From Apoderus coryli (Eukaryota; Arthropoda; Insecta; Coleoptera; Attelabidae), in assembly GCA_911728435.2 (NCBI GenBank), contig OU452205.1, positions 17,304,260 through 17,368,259 on the forward strand: a stretch of DNA of 64,000 nt, read 5' to 3'. Below the pieces are notes generated by a model, which had not been told where the DNA came from, made no database searches, and saw nothing but the letters and a program-made list of their open reading frames with translations. Positions 45,197-54,879 of the stretch are shown in pieces (the stretch's first letter is position 1; each line of letters opens with the position of its first letter). A program made the position numbers and the translations under genes.

Positions 45197-45342
45197 AAAA
45201 TAATTTTGTGGCATAGCGGACAAAATGTCTGGTTTTTCCTACACAAGGGACTTTTGTGTAATTTAGCAGGGCCTCAGTCTAAACAAAGTCCCTTGTGTAG
45301 GTAAACCCAGTCATTTTGTCCGCTATGCCACAAAATAATTTT
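45197..45342. mobile_element. small foldback MITE inside Harbinger unit 2
   Basis: Arms beginning AAAATAATTTTGTGGCATAG (45197) and the perfect complement ending 45342 continue inward to CCTACACAAGGGAC / GTCCCTTGTGTAGG, with a spacer of about 35 bp. No coding capacity. Confidence 0.8.
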
Positions 45343-45859
45343 GTTTCTATTATATTTACGGACACAATTTAACTCTAGTATTTAATAATTTTCGTTCACA
45401 TTCACAATCAAAATTAATGTTTACATTATGAATTATTATGAAAACAAAACTGAAGAGGTTAAAAGTTAAAATATTACCTACTGCCCGACCAAAAAACTCC
45501 TCTTCATTGTCGGCTACCTTAAATTTGCTATGTTGACAAATTTACCCGATACTTAACTAAGTGCCTATCTACTCATGATTCGGTGCAATCAATTCCGTTC
45601 TTAAAATTTAGATGACCCTTAACTATTCTCTACTTAAAGTGTATGTGGTGCAAACGGGCATTAGTAGGCAACCTCTAACATTATCAGATGTTTCTAATAA
45701 CAGGCGCCATTTTTTCGCGAAAAACAGTTACTGTCGGTATGGAACCATCTTTGTTTGTTTGTTCTTTACAGAAATCGCTGCTTACTTATAGAAACGTTCA
45801 ATAGGTGGTAAATAAAAAACCTTGTATCAGATATGCAACAAGGTGCATTAAAGGGTTAA

Positions 45860-46700
45860 TTGTGAGTATAAGTAGTGAGTTCATCTAATTATCAATTATT
45901 TATGAACCTTAACATTTTTTTATGATGATTAATTATCGATTATTTCATAAGTAAGAAGTTTCGTCCAATTCATTCTCCGAATTTCCACACATAGGGCATA
46001 TAGGCATATACTTACCTATTGCGCTTTGACGGTCTTAGTCTATTCCTATTTATGTGTCTTATACAATACCTTGTAAGAAGTCACAACGCACCTCTGCTTC
46101 ATGGCTACAACGCAACGCCAGGATGTTTACCATGTTCTAGTTTAGGAGTAATATCTCTGGTGATTACTTTTAAAGCGTTTTAAAAGCTCCCCCAGTGTTC
46201 TTTTCATAATCCCAGGACAGGGGTACAACTAACGTAATATGGAGCCCAAAACTCATATCTTGTTAATTTATCAGCTCGTTGCTCGTTGTCTTGTTTAAAG
46301 AAAGACAATACCTACATAAAAACTTTGTACCTAATGTGGTTGTATTTTTACCATGATTCATTTGGGAAACATTTATTTGATAGCTATATGTTTTAAAACG
46401 TATTTCAATGTGTTGTAAAATAGAAAATAAATATACCGACCTACTATGAAAATACTCCTACACATTGTTACTTTATTTTTTTTTCTCCCACATAGGTACT
46501 CGTATATAGACATAAGCGTATCTCATTGCCAAGTTCAATCAGTCTATATTATGTATAAAAAAATCAATATACCTAGAGAAGCACAGACTTTCAAATTTGG
46601 TAGGGAGACCAAAATACCTACACATCTCAAAAACATTTATTTAGGTTTATGTTAATTATTATGGTTTTATTTTAGTAAACACATCTCATGATCTTATGAG
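45860..46700. other. no gene seen
   Basis: AT-rich intergenic sequence. No repeat arms or coding blocks recognised. Confidence 0.3.
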
Positions 46701-46701
46701 T

Positions 46702-46803
46702 AAAAATATCTTGAGTCACATACACATACATGACCTCCGCATCTATTTTAAGTCTTTTCACCAAGAAAATCAGACATCATGGCACGTCAATGGCTTCCAA
46801 ACA
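46702..46803 (+). repeat. ~100-bp direct repeat, left copy
   Basis: aaaatatcttgag...ggcttccaaaca is repeated with ~90% identity at 47402-47504. The two copies flank the TIR element at 46814-47397. Too long to be a target duplication. Confidence 0.8.
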
Positions 46804-46813
46804 CATCTCATAA

Positions 46814-47397
46814 TAGGGAGTTAAGGCAAAACCAAGGACGTATACGTATCTCCATACGTAAACGTGAGATTTTGGTTATGTTTACACTAGATAAGCAGTC
46901 ATTCAAAATAGAATTAAGGTGCCATCCAATACGTGTCGTATATGCGGAAGGTAGAGATAACACTTTACTTGAGAAAAAGACTATTTTAGATTTTTCTACT
47001 TCCATTTACTATGTTGTTAATATTATTGTTTTTTTAATTATTAACCAAATACATATATATTTTATTATGTATATGTATAAACAATAACAGAAAAATCTTT
47101 ATAACTGTTGCAAAATAAACTACTACTACTAATAATAATAATAAAGTATTTATTGCAAAATAGCTTAGCTTAATTTTCAATTTAGATTGAGTTTTCAATG
47201 TTCTATTCTAGATATTCGTACAAGTTCATGTAATTCCGACAACAATCGGTTCAATACGTTTGAGTATACGATACACGTAGAGGTACATATGTTTACGGCC
47301 TTCTTATCGTTAAACGTATCATAAATTTAAAGAGCGCATGCGTAGATGTCAAAAGATACATTTACGTATACGTCACTGGCTTTGCCTTAACTCCCTA
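46814..47397. mobile_element. MITE with TAGGGAGTTAAGGC inverted repeats
   Basis: TAGGGAGTTAAGGCAAA at 46814 and its complement TTTGCCTTAACTCCCTA ending 47397, continuing inward to ACGTATACG on both sides. TA borders. The 102-codon frame crossing its left end (46779-47087) is not credible as a gene. Confidence 0.75.
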
Positions 47398-47401
47398 ATT
47401 G

Positions 47402-47504
47402 AAAATATCTTATGTTACATACACATACATAACCTCCGCATCTATTTTAAGTCTTTTCACCAAGAAAATCACAGTCATCATGGCACGCCAATGGCCTCCA
47501 AACA
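47402..47504 (+). repeat. ~100-bp direct repeat, right copy
   Basis: Partner of 46702-46803; differences are scattered substitutions and a small indel (cagacatcat versus cacagtcatcat). Confidence 0.8.
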
Positions 47505-48140
47505 GAGGTGAAATCTGACTTTAAAAAAAATAAACACATATAATATAAAAAATCAACTCCGACGGGAACTCATAAGTGGGAGGTAAAAATAATGACAGGC
47601 GGCAAGATAATCAAATAACTTTAAAGTTTTTTTGCATATTTTTCTCTTTCAAAACCTGCATTTAGTTTAACAACTATTATTAAAAGTAATTTGAAGATTT
47701 GAGAAAGTATTTAGTGTTTAAAGTTTAAAAGTAGGTAGGTATACTCGAGATTATTACGGAAGGCGAAGTGTGCAATAAAACCATAAACACATAGTAAGTG
47801 ATATAAGAGTAGTTTTTTGCTTTGTTATGCACATTAAACAACGTAGGAAGCCTTACCTATGGCACAGTATAATAAATAATACAGTATTCTGTCTTTCACG
47901 TTTGCAAGCCGTCCTGCGCATATCGTCGCGCATGCAGCCATTATGGGTTACAACGTCAAAATAATCGCATAGACGTAGATAGATACAGTTCACTCCTGTG
48001 TTCAATATATAGTTCATTGTCGGCGTGTACGATATACATAAATATTGTGTTTAAATCTAAATCTGTTTTGTGTTTTTGGTATAGTGTTCGTGAGAATTAA
48101 AAGGATTTTATTTTTATTAACGTGTCTTGGGATTCATACA

Positions 48141-48241
48141 ATGCATAATCACGGAGGACATGTGTGTGTTGTAAAATGTTGTCCCAATAAGCGGTACACT
48201 TGCTCTAAACATTTTTTTCGCTTCCCCAAAGATCCTGTTAG
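48141..48241 (+). pseudogene. THAP-domain first exon of the 47744 transposon
   Basis: The ATG at 48141 reads MHNHGGHVCVVKCCPNKRYT then CSKHFFRFPKDPVR, and stops at a good donor (gtgagt at 48242). The CxxxC pair and FFRFPKDP.R fit the first half of a C2CH THAP finger. I found no downstream exon with the rest of the finger or a transposase core, so the gene is incomplete. Confidence 0.6.
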
Positions 48242-48639
48242 GTGAGTAATAAGTAAAAATTAAGATAAATACTAGATAATTTTACGTTTATAACAACTAT
48301 TTGTATAACCGTAAAATTTATATTACGAAATGACAGTATCTAATATGTTTTTAAACTAAATACAAGTGAAACATAAACACAAGTTGTCGCGTGGCTAGTT
48401 GTTATTTTATTGACAATATCATTATAAAGTTTCAAGAAGTCTTTGCCAAAATTTGCCTTTAAAGTTGGTGTTGTAATTTGTGAATTAAACTACCCGTTTA
48501 ACTCACTAAAACGATATTCATAATAAACCACGAAAATTGAAATAAACGCAATTTATTAATAAAGAAAAATAACAAACTAAATACAAAACTGAAACGATTT
48601 TAACTGAGCAATATAATATAGAAATTGAAAACTAATAAA

Positions 48640-48969
48640 AAATCTGACAATCTTAATTCTTTTTTGTACGACCGACCTTTTTTGATTGTTTACCGTGTCT
48701 GTCTTTATGACAGTAAGTGACATTTACTGGCTGACAACCCAAACACGACGGTAAGTAATTCACTTACCGTTCAGAGAACGGTAAGTAAATTCACGACGGT
48801 ATATCATTGCGCATTTATGCTGACGTCATTATTTTGATTTTTAAATTGTATATTAAACGGCATTAGGTATGAACTTTTATAAGCATTTTCATACCGTTCT
48901 CTGGAATTATAGCGGCTATTCCAACATTCCATGCTTCATCAAGAGATTCACATTCAAAGTCACTCATTT
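48640..48969 (-). pseudogene. small antisense coding remnant in the THAP transposon
   Basis: From the ATG at ~48967 the minus strand reads MSDFECESLDEAWNVGIAAI then IPENGMKM with a gtatga donor-like site. A later segment near 48750-48655 reads SCLGCQPVNVTYCHKDRHGK then QSKKVGRTKKN and stop, Cys/His-rich and basic. They could be two exons of an antisense gene. I do not recognise the family; speculative. Confidence 0.25.
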
Positions 48970-49189
48970 TCAATAATAATACTTATTTAAATAAGTTTTG
49001 ACAAATACATGACATAAAAAATACGATAACAATCAAACAATAACAATTAGTTCCATGACAACGTTCAACTGCAACTTTGTAGAGGGTATTCAGCTAACCT
49101 GAATTTGTATTTAATTGAAAATATTAATTATTAAAAATAATAAAATTGCAATTTCAGCTATTTCGATCGTACAAAAAATAGTATAAGCA

Positions 49190-49300
49190 TCTCAAACAGT
49201 AAGTAGTTTACCGATCTCCTCCAATTTTGGCGACTTCGCTTCGCTCAGTCGCCAAACATTCTCGTCGATCGGTAAACTACACTTACTGTTCTCAATACTT
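49190..49300. repeat. nested hairpin: CAGTAAGT.GTTTACCGATC arms with inner GGCGAC stem
   Basis: The outer arms are at about 49196-49217 and 49267-49289. Inside, TTTGGCGAC / GTCGCCAAA (49226-49256) is a perfect 9-bp stem with a short loop. GC-rich in an AT-rich setting. Confidence 0.6.
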
Positions 49301-50189
49301 AATATACTATTTTGACAATAACAACTTTTTCCAATAGTTACCATGAGCAACTGATACGTATGAACTTTTACTCATTTTCGTTGAAGATTACAGTGAATAT
49401 GGGCTATCACGTTTTATATTAGTTAAAAATAGCCACTCTAATTGACTTAAAAAATATTAAATATTAAATAAAGCGTTTACTATAACTTACCAAAATAAAA
49501 AAAAAATTGTTATATTAAAAAAAACAATAACCCATGGAGACTTTAGCTTTTCGAATTATCGACCATTACAGAAAAAAAATTAGATATATCAATTCAACAA
49601 ACAAAATAAAAGTTAAATTTAGGTTAAGTTAGGAAGCACTGCTTCAACTTTTGTAAATATGTCTTTTTTTTACTAATAAAATCTTTATTATTGTTATTAA
49701 AAATCACCCAATCATGTCAACATTTAACTGATAACGCCATTCAAGGTTGTTTTCAATCACTATGACACCACAAATATATCTGAAATTGACAGCGATATTA
49801 CTACGTACTTAAATATTTTTACAAAAATAAAAATACAGTACTGTGGTTAGAAACCCAAAACTATAATTATTCTTAGTCAGGACCTGACTTGTAACCCAAA
49901 ATGGGGGCATCTTACGTCACAGTTTTTTTCAAAGTGCGAACGTGGAGTCGGAATGCTGTACTTATTAATGCTGTGCCTATGGGGTTGAACAATTTATATG
50001 ATAGATTTCTTGTTATCGGTAAAATAAATTGTAACAACCCCATATCAGCGTAGATATACTGTGCCCATATGTAGGGCTTCCTACATTGTGTAATGTGCAA
50101 AACATTGTAAGAAACTACTCTTATATCACTTACGCTGTGTTTATGGCTTTAATGCACACTTCGCCTTCTGTTAATCTCGAGTACCTATA

Positions 50190-50478
50190 GCGTAGGTATG
50201 GCATAGAATAATGTTGTAGGTAGGTTAGGTATTTTAAATATTGCTACCATGTACCTAATATTAACATTTTTTCCGTTCAAATCAAATTAAAAATTTATTT
50301 TTAGATAGTATAACGGCGCCGTTGAGTGTTATTATTTTTATTTCTTTTGTAGTGTTTACTTAACTCAAATATTTAGAATATTTTTTTCTGTCTTTCCAAA
50401 CACCAATGGCTAAGTAGGTAGGTAGCATGAAAATTCAGGGTAGGCTCTACAGAGTAGGTATCTAGTATCTATATTTTC
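50190..50478. other. no gene seen
   Basis: Low-complexity AT-rich with several taggtaggta-like words. Nothing else seen. Confidence 0.3.
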
Positions 50479-50755
50479 AACAAGATGTTTTTGGTGGCAT
50501 CTAGTGTGAGCAGGCAATATGCCCGGTGAAACACAGTTCACAAACGATAGCCGGACAAGAAGTAACAACTCCATTAAATTCTATTGCCAGCACTAGATAC
50601 GCCCGAATTCCCTGGCGGGAGGCTTTATATACGAATTGCTTGTTACATAAAGTAACAAGACTTTTGGTTATGTTGGAACTTTGTTTTCCACTACATTGTT
50701 TTCACCAGACGGGCCGTTTCGTTGATCCACAACTCATCAGTGGTGATCGGTATGC
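50479..50755 (+). repeat. dispersed repeat, copy 1
   Basis: aacaagatgtttttggtggc...agacgggccgtttcgttgat is ~80-85% identical to 60868-61113. A frame is shared by both copies (ARIPWREAL..., LLVMLE, QTGRFVD), but with no known domain. A third start of the repeat (aacaagatgtttttggcgac) lies at 50815. Confidence 0.7.
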
Positions 50756-51519
50756 AGTGTGACCCAAATTTCCAACAATCCGAAGAGCTTTTACTAGCAC
50801 GAGAGATTACTGACAACAAGATGTTTTTGGCGACATCTACAGTGAGCATATTATTATTATTTATTTTGCAAATAATGTTGATAGAAAATATGCCGAATAC
50901 TCTGATAATATTAATAACAATAACAATGTGAACAGGGTTGCTCGTATTCGCTCTTGCAACTATTATTGCAAAAAATAGGTTTATATATATCGAATTTGAG
51001 CATTTAACGATATATCCGACTTTGTAATAAAAAGTAAAAAAAAAATCAAGCAGCCATTCTAGCATTGTGCCACATATCAATTGTTTTTAAAAATATTTTC
51101 AATATGAACTTTTTCATTTACATTCGAAGGAGTTTATTAATCCATCGAAATCAAAAGTCATGCAGTTGCTGGGTATGAGCAGATCAGATCCGCGCTGCCT
51201 GGTGGGACGTGGGACTATAGCTTGGCAAACTAATCTATAACAGCGAAAGGAATTCGGGCAAAAAAATCCGATATTGCCAAATTTAACTACAAAAAAGCAC
51301 TAGTTCTAAGCAAGAAGTAGTATTAATTTGAAAATCGATTTTTTTACAATTACAAATAATAATAATGAAAAAAGATCAGAATTTTGAACTAATTGTTAGT
51401 TTTATTTCTATTTAACAACTAAAATTTGTACCACTGAATATTAAAATAGGGAAAAGAAATTATGATCTTCTGTAAAATCGGCAATACAACGCGAAATGGG
51501 TATTTAGACACCGCCTGAA
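50756..51519. other. no gene seen apart from a partial repeat start at 50815
   Basis: AT-rich; contains the third partial copy of the dispersed repeat (50815-50845). Confidence 0.3.
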
Positions 51520-52640
51520 CGATCCTAATTGGTGCGTCGACGCTCGCACTTTTTGTCACCATGGAAACTGAGTACTTCGTCGCAATTGTTGCCGCCCGTC
51601 TTGGAATATCGAGTAATATTGAATATCATCCAGTGGCAGAGTGGTGATATTTATATTTTTGTGTTGTCGTGTATTATCAAATATTATATCAAATTATTAT
51701 TGTATATTTAGTGTTCTGTTACTTTAGTGTTTTATGATATTGAACAGTTGGCTGTTTTGCTACTTTGTTGTTGTTTGTTAGTATTTTTTAAAATGAATAA
51801 ATGGACTCGCGGAAAAACTCTCCACGGCCAAACAAGAGAAGTGATAGCGAATGTTCATAGGTAGGTAATAATAGTGTACAATAATTGCATTCATATAGAA
51901 GTAAAAATATATCCCAACAAAAAAAAAACATGGTCAAATGAATCAAGAAAATTTCACCCGTTGGCTTACTGAAAAGCTCCTTCCGAATATACCGGCCAAT
52001 TCAGTTATTGTATTTCATTCATTCATCATTCATTTCAATCATTCCGTCCAGGAAGATAAAACGCCAACAAAGTCTTCTTCGAAAAAAGATATAGTGGATT
52101 GGTTAACAAAGAAAGGTTTGTTTATGTCTCAGAACACATACATATTAAACGTTAAAATAATAGATTTTTAAGTATAAATCATGAATGCCAGAAAGTTTGA
52201 GCTGTTTGATCTTGTAATACTTCATAGACCCCCTGACGACCAAAAAAATTATGTAGTAGATCGAATAATTAGATCACATGGACATACTCCTCTTAGAACG
52301 CCTCCTTATATGTGCGAGTTAAACCCAATAGAGTTAGCTTGGGCAAAACTTAAATATAATATAAGAAACCGCAATACCACCGGAAATTTTAACATATCTA
52401 CATTAAAAGAAGTTACTCAAGAAGCCGTGTTCTTAATATCAAGTGATGATTGGAATAGTTTTTCCCGACATGTTAAGGATTTGGAAGAAAACTTTTTGAA
52501 ATGTGACAAAGTTTTGGAGGAAATTGAACCTATTATAATACCTGTAGGACAAGATCACGACAGCGAGACTGATGATAACAGTGACGAGGATAATGAAGAT
52601 GGTGAAATTGACGAAATTTAACAGATCGTCACGTTATCTA
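51520..52640 (+). mobile_element. Tc1/mariner-type (DDE_3-like) element or derived gene copy
   Basis: A GC-richer leader (51530-51650), a candidate first exon (51793-51862) and two transposase frames follow one another on the plus strand. Terminal repeats were not identified. Confidence 0.5.
51793..52621 (+). pseudogene. DDE_3-type transposase remnant
   Basis: 51793-51862 reads MNKWTRGKTLHGQTREVIAN then VHR before gtaggtaa. After a gap, 51935-52171 reads MNQENFTRWLTEKLLPNIPA and TKSSSKKDIVDWLTKKGL, and 52181-52621 reads HGHTPLRTPPYMCELNPIEL then AWAKLKYNIRNRN, ending in an acidic tail (DNSDEDNEDGEIDEI). The last catalytic Glu (NPIE) is present. The second catalytic Asp, expected in VIV.DNA..H, is replaced by VIVFHSFIIHF, and the HTH-to-first-Asp region is missing. 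A stop separates the two frames. Non-functional. Confidence 0.75.
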
Positions 52641-54870
52641 AAATAAATCAAATTATGTTCAGTATATTTAATCAAAATGTTTAAAACAGTTAATAATTAT
52701 AGTTCCTAAACATGACTCAAATCAACAAAGAGATTCAAGATACCTACTTTATTTATTTTGAATAAGTGTTAAGTTGTTTTAGAATTATTTATTTTTTGTT
52801 TAAATTCGGCAACATTACCAAAGTATTTAATTTATTTCGTTAAGTTGTTATAGAATGTTTTTGTTTTTCGTCAGAAGTTCGTTTTATTTACTGTTTTTAT
52901 TTTTCGTATGTAACCTTTTGAATTTATTAAGTACATATTTTAAATAAATAAATAAAATCCTTCTTGGGTGCTATTCTTTAAGAGATAGTAGTAGGTGCTT
53001 TTACCAAACACGTGAAGAACTTTTCATTAATATTAATTTTTTAGTAACACATAAATGTTTATTATTACTAAACTTTTACAACGCACGCCGCTGGAAATTT
53101 TATGAATGAAATCACCCATGTTTTATTACAACTACATTCCCCTTACGAACGCCGCGCTGGTATAGATCAATTTGCCAGACAATATATACTGGTCATTGTA
53201 GTTTGAATCTCGAGAGGGGTTTTTTTGAAAAATTCGGAATGCCATTTGTGACTGGAGGATGATGCCTAGCCGTAGCTAGTACTAGATTCTCAACATTCGG
53301 AGAGATAGTCCTTCTATCGGTGAATCTAAAAGAAAGCTCACCCAGGAAAATAATCTAATATGAATAGGTAAAAGCCACAATAGACCCTAGTGTGGTCGCA
53401 GTGGAGGGTCCAAGCGGACTCACTCATTTTGAACTTATCCTATCTACCTAGTGGTAAAATAAAATATGATTTGGACAGATTTATGCATACTAATGATTAT
53501 TATTGGACGTGTTGCATATCATAATCGGCTAATAACAAAAATAAACTTGAAAATTAATAGTATTACTACTTTAATTATTATTAATTATTACTAATAGTAA
53601 TGTTTTATGTTAATGGTCATCTGGAATAAATGCTTCACCACTTCACCAACACACTTTTTTAAACGTCAACGCGCGTTTTGCTAATTCACCGATTACAATT
53701 ATTACTATTTACTTACTAAATATCTACATTTTTGTTTAATTAGTTTTTTAACTCTTTTGTTTTTCAAAAACAGTATGACAACGATCTCCATCTGCGCAAT
53801 TAGAGGTCAATAACGTTTTCTTACTTCTGCCAATTTATTTATTTCCAAGTAATAAAAATAGATTTAAAAATATATTAATAGGGTATAGGTAAATATAAAA
53901 ATATGAGATTTAAAATAAATATAACAACACCTACATAATGAAACAGGTAGGCAAGTAACTACGCAATGAAAAATAATGGAATTCATCCAAAAAAGTTTTG
54001 CACAAAAATGAAATTTCGCGTGACCGTCCCTGTCAATAGAAATTTCAGCAATTTCGACTGAAAACATAGAATGGAATTTGTTTATGTATACATACACATG
54101 AATATTTTCAGTTTAGGTGCTTTCCAATGGAATGCGTTTGTGAGAAAATGATTTATATGCGCATGTTCAACTTAAACATTTTCCTTCGTTGGACTTGACG
54201 TGCACACAGTATACTGAAGAAAGAAAAAAGAATATTGACATTAAATATGTACCAAAATATCAAACCATATAATAATAATAATAATATTACTTACATAAAA
54301 AACTTCGGGATCAACTGAAAACGAATTTAATTTCACAGTAAAATATATTAACTTTTTTTTATATGAATGATAGATTGCTACCTCTGTTCCGAATTTTCCC
54401 CTATTTCCCAAGTTTTTTAATCAAATTTAAGACACTTCTCTTTTGTATTGGTTAAAAGTTAAAGCCATCATGTTTTGCAAAACGTCCAGAAAGCATACGA
54501 CGGCGATCTATGCGATTGACATTCCCTTGTTTTTACGTCCTGATTTTATATGAACTATGAACTACAAACGGATGTCCCAAGGACAATGCAGACGGATGCC
54601 ACTTTCACGTTCTCTATTAGCCTCGCCTGATGGAAATTTTACCTACAACTGTTACAAATAATTATTTGCGAACTTTCTAGACAGGTATGTCCTTTCAAAC
54701 CATTTGACGCCGAACGACTCTACCAGAATTTGAGGAATGCTGTGTATGCTTTTCTATTCACACCATGAACTAAAATTCACATACACCAAATTAGTAATTA
54801 TTAAGTGTTTGTCAGCACAAATTATCTCAAACCATTTTCAGAAGTTTTCATTTGTTTTTTAAATACTTTA
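52641..54870. other. no gene seen
   Basis: Mostly AT-rich. The GC-richer patch 53215-53440 (gatgcctagccgtagctag, gtggtcgcagtggagggtcc) and 54530-54640 stand out but give no protein frame; either could be an untranslated part of a retroelement. Confidence 0.3.
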
Positions 54871-54879
54871 ATTAAATGA

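Larger units (their letters stand above)
43183..45660 (+). mobile_element. PIF/Harbinger-type tandem composite with TTA target duplication
   Basis: The outer ends TGCCCGTTTGCACCACATAC (43183) and its complement ending 45660 are flanked by TTA at 43180-43182 and 45661-45663, the Harbinger target. Inside are two head-to-tail copies of the same sequence: unit 1 to ~44315, where a third terminal repeat (complement of TGCCCGTTGGCACCACATAC) occurs, and unit 2 from ~44332, which lacks its own left end. Both carry the start of a Harbinger nuclease-like gene. Confidence 0.85.
41880..45855 (-). mobile_element. piggyBac-type derivative, minus strand, interrupted by a Harbinger-type insertion
   Basis: The 5' (right) end is GGG at 45853-45855 followed by TTAA at 45856, the piggyBac end pattern. 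Palindromic words GTAGCAGATATGCTAC (41901-41916) and TTGCACATATGCTAC (43164-43178) resemble subterminal repeats, with a further gatatgcaac at about 45827. The coding region is an N-terminal piece fused to a C-terminal piece. The left TTAA end was not found. Confidence 0.7.
47744..50185 (+). mobile_element. THAP-domain DNA transposon with ~130-bp inverted repeats
   Basis: Left end 47744-47880 (ctcgagattattacggaagg...) matches the reverse complement of 50050-50183 (ctcgagattaacagaaggcg...), including gcgaagtgtgca, gtgatataagagtagttt and gtaggaagcc. The flanks taggtata/tacctata may be a degraded 8-bp duplication. It carries a THAP first exon at the left and little else recognisable in 2.4 kb, so it is probably a deleted P- or Kolobok-type element. 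Confidence 0.75.

Noticed and set aside
46779..47087. 102-codon open frame starting MARQWLPNTSHNREL
   Set aside because: It crosses from the 100-bp direct repeat into the MITE and ends in a hydrophobic, repeat-like stretch; its counterpart in the right repeat copy has no such frame.
50691..51080. 129-codon antisense frame
   Set aside because: It is rich in Ile/Asn from AT-rich DNA, overlaps the dispersed repeat, and has no domain.
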